A stretch of DNA of 64,000 bases from Owenia fusiformis (Eukaryota; Annelida; Polychaeta; Sabellida; Oweniidae): the NCBI GenBank assembly GCA_903813345.2, contig CAIIXF020000001.1, forward strand, positions 12,011,915 through 12,075,914. Direction: 5' to 3'. The notes beneath the pieces were generated by a model. That model had not been told where the DNA came from. It saw nothing but the letters and a program-made list of their open reading frames with translations, and made no database searches. Within the stretch, counting starts at the first letter, position 1. Every line of letters begins with the position of its first letter. Shown one piece after another: positions 12,713 through 22,610 of this stretch. A program made the position numbers and the translations under genes.

Positions 12713-15290
12713 CACCTCGACAATGGCTTCTTGCAGCATGTACCTTACATACTATTGTTAATATTCATTTCACATTCAAACTCCCATAAAAGGCCATAGA
12801 AGTTTCATTTGAGATTGTTAAGATCTCATCTGCATAATATTGCAGAATCTTCTGTGATAGTAAGAGGGTAATGTGGCAAGCCAATGGGAATCAGGGTGAT
12901 TGAGATTTGAGGTGTTCTTTTAGTTTATTTCAAGTTGAAGGCAGAAAGATGTGATGAGTATCAGAATGGGGTGATTCTAGGATAAAAACATCCACAATTA
13001 AACTCACATTCTAAACAAAGAAGGGAAAATTAGTCTTGCTTCAAGAATGAACCCTAATGTATTTCACCTTCCAAACAATACAACTATTACAGTCTTGGGG
13101 CAAAACTATGGGAAAATCTAAGATCTCTATTGCTTGAACAATCAATCAGAAGTCAAGCACATCATTAACCTTGACATCTCCATCTGAGATGTAAACCATG
13201 TATAAGATTTAGTACACAGTAGGTAAGGTCATGTATAGATCCACTAGTACTAGCACCACATATCCTGTGTATATGTAGTTTACTGGTGTTTTCAATTCTT
13301 TATTTTTTCCATTTTTTTGAAGCAATAAATAAACTTAAGTTAGGCGTTGACCCTTATTGTTCCTTTATTTTTCTCAGAGAAAAGGTATTCTTTATTTACT
13401 GCCAAAACACCACTAGTTTTTTCTGTGAATGATATAGCCATACATTAAGACATTCACCTACCTACTTATCATGTATGTTGTAAATTAGAAATGTCTATGT
13501 TCTTAGAGGATTTTCGAGATCTCACCGGGCTTGTTTGTAGGTAAAATATAGCCCATGTAGAGCTCAGTCCAGCCCTGTTCTTAGTATGTGCTGTGTGTGA
13601 AGTCGTGTCAGTTTAATTGACAGGCTTAACACATCATGAGCAACCTCAACAACTGTTGTTTCAATCTCGCAACTTTCCCAATGTGAATGCACATTTATTT
13701 TTTTGGAAACAGAGACAATACAGACTTTAGCACACACAGACAATTTTCTCAATTTTTCATTTTGTAAGGCCTACACAGGGAGAACCTGATGTTCGGTAAA
13801 TCAATTTCAATGACTTCATCATATTTTGTTGTGTACTTGAATGAATGATGGCTACACATGTTAAAATATATGCTAACATCTTAAACGTAAGATAAAAATC
13901 ATTATGAAACATTTGTGCTCTCTAAGTAGAGTTATAAGCAGCTGCATCAGCTCAACTACGAGGGTCTAAATCAGCTCCATGAACTTCATTTTTGCCTAAT
14001 GATTATTACTATTTTGTTTCTTTCATTGTCTCATATCAAGTGTGGATGTCTGACTAAAAAACACACTCTCTCAATTAACTCACATTTTAGTAATTCAATG
14101 GCCAAAAACACAAGTGTTGCACAATTAAGACTTGAGTAGGAACATACTGTCATTTTTTTATATATTCAATGTCAAATGTTTTGTCTCTAACTCAAGGATG
14201 CAAAATATAAGCATAAAGTAAAAAGCAAGCTTGTTGGATCACAACTAAATGAAGACTTTCAAATCTACTCCAGGAAGTCCATCATAACATTCTGCAATTT
14301 TCTTTTTTCAACTAGCGATTTCATTTTTAACTATTAATTCTGGAATAAAAATAAGGACCTCTTTATTAAAGAATCTATACCCTTGTTAAAAACCAAAGTA
14401 AGCGATTAAATATGATCTGCAACTTATTTCAAATATCTGGAAACAATCATTCTGAGCATCTTCGTCATGTCTTTAGAGGTCTCAAGAAGAAAAGAGTTGC
14501 CATTCATTGTTAGCGAGGGGAAACAGATACGCAGAAAGCTACATCAAAAATACAAATTAAACCACTCATTGAAGATAAATGGATGACCAATGCACCAATT
14601 AACTTCCAAGAAGTTTGAAAAATGTCTGCCAGTTGAGCATCTGACACAGCAGGGGGACTCTGGACTCTACTTTTAACTGGTCATATAATACTTCCAGACA
14701 ATCTATGAAACCTTAGACTTTAATCCAAAATATGACTTTTTACCTTGGGCTCTCTCTGAATGTTTCATCAGGATTGATTGATCAAAAGTTACATATATGA
14801 CAAAACATACAGTTATATATTTTTGTTAACATTTTTTGAGCGACAAAGCAGTTTTAATGCATATCAATCCAAATAATAATTGATGTGATGTTCATGCATA
14901 CATCTTGAAGTTACATTTACAGTACATGCCTTTCCTTACTCTTTATAAGTCATTCTTCAATCATAAAAACATGATCCTGTCTACATGCTGGTTGAAGCCT
15001 GACCGGAAAAGGAAATTCATAAGCATACACAATATGTTAGTATTTCTCTTTTGATTAAGAGCCATTTTGGCAAATAAAAACTATGAATGCTCAAACCTGA
15101 GCCAAGAATCATGCATTACCGAACATACTCCATCAATAGGAGACAATCAATATCCAAACAAGCCACTTTGCAAGAAAAACTTAAAATAAATTACGAAAAT
15201 CATATGTCTGTTTTTCAGAGGTGAACCAGAGATAACAAAGAAACAGACAAAAACATCACAGTGGGAGCAACAGACAAACATCAGAACTTA
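12713..15290. other. Non-coding stretch
   Basis: No exon, RNA gene or mobile element that I can support. Short open frames (for example on the minus strand at 13564-13752) lack splice context and recognisable composition. Confidence 0.4.
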
Positions 15291-15590
15291 CGGTTCACAG
15301 CTTCAGTTTGGTGTTTAATCCAGTTAAGACAGCTAAACCTCCCTGATGTAAATCCCTTCCGTTCTAATCCAGTATGTCTCTATAAAATGCTTCACAACAT
15401 GTATGGTTTAGCTTCTCTCCAAGAGGTTTCTTTATTTCCACAAGCAAGATCTTTGTAAGCAGCCATAGAGTGCAGAGTGCTTGTAATAGTATCCTGTGGC
15501 CAATGGCTGTAACACACAAGATAAATACAGGTTCAGTTTCACTCAAGTTTAAGACGGATTCAGGAAGGATTCAGGAATCTCCCGCAGTGG
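15291..15590 (-). other. Possible 5' non-coding exon
   Basis: On the minus strand, a consensus donor (GTGAACC|GTAAGTTC) places an exon end at 15291. Upstream, at about 15565-15590, is a locally GC-richer segment with a TTTATACC stretch and a direct repeat of TCCTGAATCC, which could be a promoter area. Together with the exon at 9819-9990 this could be the first, untranslated exon of one gene. The 5' end is a guess; only the donor is directly visible. Confidence 0.25.
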
Positions 15591-17970
15591 TATAAATCGT
15601 CATGGTAGCCATGTTTTATAAAGTTTAAAATAGAGTATAAAAAGGAATTATCTATCATTAAAGTACAGAATTATGAAGAACTTAAATTGTCAAAAAGCCA
15701 GGAAATTCAATTAATTTTTACATAAATATCTTTCATACAAATATTAAAAATTCGAAACCTCTCAGTAATAAGAAAGAATCATGATTAATTACCATTGAGG
15801 ATGTGAAAAAGTTTAACTTTAAAAAGAGATTACAACTCCTGGGAAAGTATATGCTGTGCCATCATGAAGTTAACTAAAGAGAACCTTAACACTAGCTCCC
15901 CCAATTAGCAGCACCAAGAACTAAAGTTTTAAAATTGGATTCTGTACACTTTTCATTATTTTACTTATCACAATTTTATCAATATATATATTCTCCTGAC
16001 AAAGAAGTACAGATAAAGTATAACAAGACATGATAAATGCATATTTTAACCCTAGAAAGACCCCAATGCATTAGTATGTTTAAGTAGGTTTCAATAACAT
16101 TTTGATACTCATCACATTTACTTGAATCTTACAGTAGATATTCCAAATACAGAAATTGTTATGGTATTCTACGTTTTATCAATGCCAAATTTGATATTTT
16201 CCTCACAACCATGCAGACAATTAGTAGACCTTCACTTGAATATCTTAATTAATCAATTAGATGATATCCACCAAACAAGATTCTGATAATTATCTATCTC
16301 TACTATCATTCTGATATTAATAGGATTACTTGTGTTGTCATAGATACATATGATATAACAATTACACTGAAACGGATATGTGTAGAAATAAACATTATCA
16401 AAAGTCAATAAAGTAAGCCAGAAGAGTTGAAGAATAAAATATGAATTGAACTCAAATTAATCAAAGTGAATATAAAGCTCATCTAGCACAAATCATGAAT
16501 ACCATAATAATGGCAATATGAACTTCATTTTTATCATTTAACTCTTGACTGACTAGTAGCCAACCGTGATGTTTTCTCAGAAAAGACAAGACTGAGAAAA
16601 TAAGATTCAATTTTGAAATCAGAAAACGTAAGGAGCAAGGCTAGAAAAATCTAGAATAAATTCAAGAAACCCGAATTCAAAATATAATCATTACTTCTTC
16701 AAATGGAGGTGGGTCAAATTCTCAAAAGTGACAATTTGCCACATACCTCCCCTAGTTGATGTATGATGATATAACTATGTAACTGATAATTAGCAGATCC
16801 TAATCTGTCATTAGGATGTTAATTTTCCCTCCAGTTCTAGGATGCACTAATACAGGGGAATTAAACACCTAATGGGGCCATTAACAAGGAGTAATTAAAT
16901 CAAGCTGTCTTTGATGGAATAGCTTACTGGTTAGAAGAGTAATATTTCAAGAATATGGCTAACCCTCATCTCGATTCATAAAGTTCCAGTTGCTCCAACT
17001 TATTACCACTTAGACGTCTAAGATGGCCAAACCCTGTGAAAAGATCTTTTCAAATCCAAGATACTGAATGAATTCTATGATATGATGAGTATAAAAATTC
17101 AAAAAGTTCCACCTCAAAAATTCCTACAAGTTAACTTGAGAAATCAGTCAAGATTCTGCAAAGCGGTATTTCACACAAAGACTGATACGTTCAGCACCAG
17201 TTGCCTCTTGGCACACCTGTGCACTGATGTGTGACTTTGATTCACTTCACAACATGTCAACCTTCATTTACTTCATCATCAATTTTCCTTACTTCCTGAT
17301 AAACTGCTGATTGATGGCAAACTGAGAGTTCAAAGTTTTTCAAGACTATAAATGTCAAGATCATTTCATTATACCCTTTTCAATTGTTTTCTTCAAAAGA
17401 GGGTTTCTGTATTTAACTACAAGCCACTGGGTACTTTCACCATGATAATAACAAAAAATGTCTTATGACTCCCCCCTGTCCACCATAAACACACACCATC
17501 TCCTTGGTAGGAGGATAGGGGGGATTTGTTGTAATAAGACCAAAAGGAATGTCTTCAAATGTTAAGCAATTTATCTAAAAACTGGGTGTTTCAGAACTAT
17601 TTTGCAACAAGAAACAAGAAAACTTCATAAAAAACTCCTTATTCATTCATATCATGTAGAATAAATCAGCACCACAAGTGTTCCTCTGGAGATAAATGAC
17701 TTGCAACCATCTCAAACTTTGGACTACCTACTAGAAAAGTAAATCTCCTCCATAAATTTGATATGGCCAACAGGTGCAATGGCCATTAATTCAAGACTTT
17801 GGAGGTTGGTCCAGCTATAAAGACAACATCTGAAATCTATAGCTTTCTCTACTTTGAAAAAAGATATCAAAGATGCAGACTTGTATGTGGGAAAATATCC
17901 ATCAGCTAAATTCTACTAATCTTTAGACACTTAACTTCAACTATCTATCATTAATAAGATAATGAACTAA

Positions 17971-18139
17971 ATTATAAATGATAATTCAAAATTGAAATTT
18001 CCTGGTCATCTTCACGCGAACTCTTGTTGGTTGCTCTCATTGGATGAGGAACAAAATTTATAAACAATAATTAAAAATTGAAATTTTGTGATCATTTTCA
18101 CTTGATAACTTGTGGATTGTTCTAACTGGATGAAATAGT
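17971..18139. repeat. Two-copy tandem duplication of about 83 bp
   Basis: Copies at about 17971-18052 and 18055-18139 share the order ATAATTnAAAATTGAAATTT, then TGnTCATnTTCACnnGA, ACTTGTnG and a GGATGA block. Divergence is substantial, so the duplication is old. Confidence 0.6.
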
Positions 18140-20118
18140 ACAATATGACTAATGGTCCATCTTTAGTCCAATATTTAATCACTTTTTTGCAATGAAGTCT
18201 GATATGAAAGATGCCACATTCAGAAATCAGAATCTTCTTGCAAAGACAGATAAAAATTACAGTTATAACCTGGTCTGGTGTGTTCGAAATTCTTTCTACT
18301 CAAAGTGATAGCAGTTACTCTATAAAACAGTAAAGACCAGATTGATTTCATGGCCTTCACTGTTGGGGGACTAATAAAACACAGCAAGTTTGACAGTCAC
18401 TGAGAGTTCAGATCCTTTTCAATCAAGAATCTGATCATGAATATGTTCCATAAATCCCTATGCCAGAATGATAGATGATTAAGTAAATAACATAAAAGTA
18501 TACATTTTCATCAAATTGTTTCATTTTGAATACATACATGTTAAACATGATTCAGAAAAAAGGAATGGCAACTCTTCTCTGGTTACTGTGGTTGATAAGG
18601 AAGCTCAATGTTCCACACCAATGGAGTGATCTATAAAACATGTGTTGGAAGTGGTACCTACAAATACAATATCACATGAGACAATATACAAATGAAAACA
18701 TTGCACAAAACACCATTATGGAGGCGTAAAGTTTTATTTTTGAAAATTGTTCATATTCTAAATGCTGTATAAGTGCTAAAAACTCCTTATCAATCAACAT
18801 CTAATAACAAATCAGACTTTAGAAGAGGAATAAGATGATAATTTATCCAGGGTTGGGTTGATATATACTCCCTCATAAAACCTCAAGCCGGGGCAGGTTT
18901 CAGGCATATGTACCACATAAAGGAACTAATCACAGCTCTATGTGATGTGTTGCTAGAATATAAAGCAAACAAATACAAAGAATAAGCTGGAACATGGAGT
19001 AAAACAAACATCCAATCTCTTTGAGAAGTATCTTTAATTGAAAATGGCCATATTTATATGAGATAGATGGCACTAACTCCAATGTCATATGCTTTACATA
19101 AATTGCATGTACAGTGTACTTGTATATTTTAGTGTTTATGATGACTGTCTATGATGTATTTTTTCTTTTCAGTTTTACTATATGTTATTTGATCAACTTG
19201 TGATTTTTGACGCAGGAAATGAGACGGTTAATTTGGATAATTGAACGGAAATAAAGTTTTGCAAAACATTAGTTTCTTTCTTTAAACCACAGACGATATT
19301 GTCATATTTCAAGCATGAGGTGACTGGCAAAACCACATAAAAAATGTCGGCATGTTGACATCAGATTGAAAAATTAAAACTAAATCTGTGAACTTTTATT
19401 TTTAATTCATGAATAGGTTTTATGAATGTATCCGAATGTGTCTGCAATAATTCTGTGTCAATTTGTGGATAACTATTGGTAAATATGTATAGTAGTTGTG
19501 ATTAGGACCTAAGCATTTTAGCAAATAAAAAATTCACAGAAAGTTCAAAGCGTGTGTTTATTCTGTTCTTTATAAAGACTCGCAATGATTTTAACAAATA
19601 AACCAAGTGTTTATTCAGCAAACAAAGCTACAATTCGACTGCCACTGAATCTGATCAAATTGTAAAAGATTTAACATTTCAGTGAAAATTCAATTGAATT
19701 ATTTATTAGATTTCGGCAATAGAGTCGTGTAGCTGATATTTTGATTGGATATTGAGACTAAATAAATCTTGCAAATTAACCCTATGTCACAAGTGGCATA
19801 AAGATTATACCCTTTTTCTCCCACCTGACGGCATTACAAATAAAAAAAAACATACAAAGCATTACTTCACATTCACAAAATAAATAATAATTCAGTTACT
19901 ACTTTTTCAAATTTCAAAGACTTTTGCATGTAATATTTTTTTCAGGATATTTGCAAACAGTACTTATTCATAAATTTTCATTACTGGTAGGCCTAGATAT
20001 AACATTTATATATCCCGAAGAAAGCTTTTACATACTACTTTTACCTCCCTGAAATCTAACTGATTATGGGATCAATGATCGTTGCTGCGAGGAATTGAAT
20101 ATAGGGTTTATTCTAAGG

Positions 20119-20178
20119 GAAATATCTATATCTCCTGGCTGGGTCACTGGATGGACCAAGGAGATATACAGATATTTC
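20119..20178. repeat. Short inverted repeat (hairpin)
   Basis: GAAATATCTATATCTCC at 20119-20135 is mirrored by GGAGATATACAGATATTTC at 20160-20178, with a 2-bp indel between arms and a 24-bp loop. It may be a tiny foldback insertion. Confidence 0.6.
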
Positions 20179-20776
20179 TAGGAAGATAAATAAGAGTTAG
20201 ATGTGCTGGAAGGTTCTTGATATAGATTTATCCAGAGATAGATATCAATAGTACTTTCTTCGCTTACCCAATATCCATAATTTATAGAACAGTTTGACTA
20301 TACTATCGTAATACAATTGTCCACAGAATCTGGCATATCTAAAACTCATAATCGGCAGAATTCATATTTTGTTTAAGTTCATTAAGGAAGATCCACATCA
20401 TGTAAATCTTTATGTGGGTTTCAAGATTATGGTACCAATAATTAAAAAAATCATCTTGATATTATTTTAAAATAATTGTGAGGATAGAATTAATTGTATC
20501 AGAATTGAAGTGACTAGTGACGGTAGTGGGGAATGTCACAAAAGAGAAATAGCACTGTTTCTTCTGGAAATACAATCAACAGGTCTGTCTTATTCAAAAA
20601 TATCTAAATTGTTGAACTTCAATCCGCTTAGATAGTGATATTATCATCTAAAGGTGGTAGGTTGGTTGACACAGGTAAAATGGACAAAATTCGTACTATT
20701 CTATCAAATAACAATGAACAACAACTGATATAGATGGAGATATGAACTCACACACCACAACATAGAGATACATGAA

Positions 20777-21041
20777 CTATGGCGGATCCGGGGGGTTGGC
20801 CCAGAAAAAAAAAAGTTGGGTCCAAAACAATTTTAGGCCAAAAAAGGCCTTAAGGCCCCAAAAAGTGGGCCTTTTGGTCATTATTAGGCCTTTTTTTAAT
20901 TTTAGGCCAAATTTTGCAGAAAATGGGCCTCAAATTTTCAAAATTTGAGCCCACTTTTCGGTTTTAGGGGCCCAAAAATTTTTGGAGGTTCTTTCGACCT
21001 CAAATTTGGGCCCCCCCTGTTGGTTCCTGGATCCGCCACTG
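20777..21041. mobile_element. Short TIR element, TGGCGGATCC family
   Basis: A 265-bp element with TATGGCGGATCCGG at the left and CCTGGATCCGCCACTG at the right. It is flanked on both sides by ATGAA (20772-20776 and 21042-21046), a clean 5-bp target duplication. The interior is built of near-palindromic GGGCC/GGCC-rich pieces with no coding capacity. The ends (CAGTGGCGGATCC-like) and duplication length fit a non-autonomous hAT-type element; that assignment is inference. Confidence 0.82.
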
Positions 21042-21683
21042 ATGAAGGTTCATATATGTTCAGTCATGGTTCTGGTTCAGTATAATTCTATTCATAAATA
21101 ACAAGCGATTATTTGATTATATTGCAAAAATGTTAAAATTCAGCTGGAGATGTGAAAAGCTGAAATCTGACATACCACAGACCCACTTCTAGAGTTTTTT
21201 TAAAATATTTTCCTGGCAAAAATTGTCAACCTGGGCTGTCAAACACATATAGTGAGATCATAAATATTGTCACCCACATCTATAAATGTTGGCCAGATCG
21301 TTTGGTAGTAGGATCTCATAGGCTCAAAGAATATTTCAAAAGATGAGACACTAAATTGGAAAATTTCAAAGAACAAGTGACCACCTTTCAAAACGTTTGT
21401 TATACAAAATGGTTCCTGCTTCCCCGTGACAGATTTTGCACTTAATTTATAGCTGAGATCTTCATCTATCTATTTCTACTTGTTTGGTTCGAGTAAATAA
21501 CCTATGGACGCTGTAATTTGACTTTTAATACGGCAAATATTTTTCACTTGATCCAGGTGATAAAAAAGTTAAAGAATAACAAGACCCAGCAATGACCCAA
21601 GAATGAGGTATAATTTGTCTCATGTTTTTGAGAAATGGCTGCACGATCGTCACTTTAAAATTTCGAAATCTCTTTGGTGTCTC

Positions 21684-21711
21684 CATGGGCTTTCAAGAGA
21701 GTGAAAGCCCA
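21684..21711. mobile_element. Miniature hairpin insertion, TGGGCTTTCA family
   Basis: The sequence is almost entirely stem: TGGGCTTTCA, a 6-base loop (AGAGAG), then TGAAAGCCCA. It is flanked by exact 9-bp direct repeats TGGTGTCTC (21675-21683 and 21712-21720), as expected for a transposed insertion. A longer relative lies at 43978-44016. At 28 bp it is far smaller than ordinary miniature elements. Confidence 0.65.
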
Positions 21712-21956
21712 TGGTGTCTCATCTTGAGGAATATTTATTGAGCTACTGATCCTACTACAAAAGAATCTGGCCGGGATCTATGCCCACATCTAGAGATTTC
21801 AGGAAAAATATCATCAACTCATATCTAGGGTTTTTAATCAAAAAAGGTGACCCACATGGAGTGATTTCTTAGTGAAAATTGACCCACTTTAGGCGAGCGG
21901 CAAATCTCCATTTATAGCCAAAAACGGAAGTACAGTACCCCCTAGTATGTATCCAA

Positions 21957-21981
21957 CAGACCGAATATAATATTCGGTCTG
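21957..21981. repeat. Perfect 11-bp palindrome
   Basis: CAGACCGAATA, a TAA spacer, then TATTCGGTCTG: a perfect 25-bp inverted repeat in otherwise non-coding DNA, shortly before a C-homopolymer near 22012-22022. It may be a protein-binding palindrome or the remnant of a foldback insertion. Confidence 0.7.
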
Positions 21982-22116
21982 AATTTATTCAAACAGGGTT
22001 ACAGTCTACAGTACCCCCCCCCCACCAGGGACTTGACTTAAAGCTAGAGTATGTGGTCCACCAAGTTGAAGACTACTTTAGTATGTCGAATATTACTCCT
22101 AACAATAGATTACTTC

Positions 22117-22483
22117 TACCCTGCGTGCAGAGTCTAGTTAAACTACACTCTGCCTAGTAGAGACCATATTACAGTTTAGTAGCCCTGCCCCCACAAAGGG
22201 TACCGGTGAAAGTTTGGGTAAAAAATCACTTTTGACCTACACGCTGACCTTTCTTCCACCAATCAGCGAGCTTGAAGAAACATGCGTTCTAATTAAATAT
22301 GCGCATGTCATTGGTCAATCCCGAGCTCAACGATGACGTCAGAAGGAATGACCATATAGAACGTCGGTCAAATTTGGCCGATGAACACTGATTGGCGCGG
22401 TGAGTTCACAGATTTATTTTAGTTTGAAAGAGTGAAGATGAAGCTCTGTTTTAAGAAGTGAAGTCAAACGAATGCAAAGGGTA
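22117..22483. mobile_element. Mutator-like miniature element, copy 1
   Basis: A 367-bp non-coding element starting TACCCTGCGTGCAG and ending GAATGCAAAGGGTA, flanked by the exact 9-bp duplication GATTACTTC (22108-22116 and 22484-22492). Nine-bp duplications are typical of Mutator-like transposons (family knowledge). A second long copy lies inverted at 55653-56027 and an internally deleted copy at 60729-60801. The interior contains TGACGTCA (22334-22341), a consensus CRE site. The element sits just beyond the 3' end of the LINE. Confidence 0.88.
22334..22341. promoter_or_regulatory. CRE-type palindrome inside Mutator-like element
   Basis: Exact TGACGTCA, the consensus CREB/ATF binding site, carried by the element at 22117-22483 and conserved in the copy at 55653-56027 (55801-55808). 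Binding is not shown. Confidence 0.4.
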
Positions 22484-22530
22484 GATTACTTCATGTATAA
22501 ACGATAATGAGTCTTGGATTTAAATTCACA

Positions 22531-22554
22531 TTTATAAGTTTATAAGTTTATAAG
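22531..22554 (-). repeat. LINE 3'-terminal (ACTTATAA)3
   Basis: Three head-to-tail copies of ACTTATAA (read on the minus strand) close the LINE. Elements of the CR1/L2 group commonly end in short tandem repeats used during target-primed reverse transcription (family knowledge). Confidence 0.75.
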
Positions 22555-22610
22555 TAATTTTCCGTCCTAGGCAGACATTGCCTGTATGACAGTTCTGATA
22601 CTTTTTGAAA

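Larger units (their letters stand above)
15591..20776. other. Long non-coding stretch
   Basis: No supported exon. Two small structures are present: a diverged tandem duplication at about 17971-18139 and a hairpin at 20119-20178. The sequence is AT-rich with simple A/T-rich runs. Confidence 0.45.

Noticed and set aside
12471-12761. Plus-strand frame of 96 codons
   Set aside because: It spans the miniature element at 12506-12712; the Gly/Pro/Leu-rich text comes from G and C runs.
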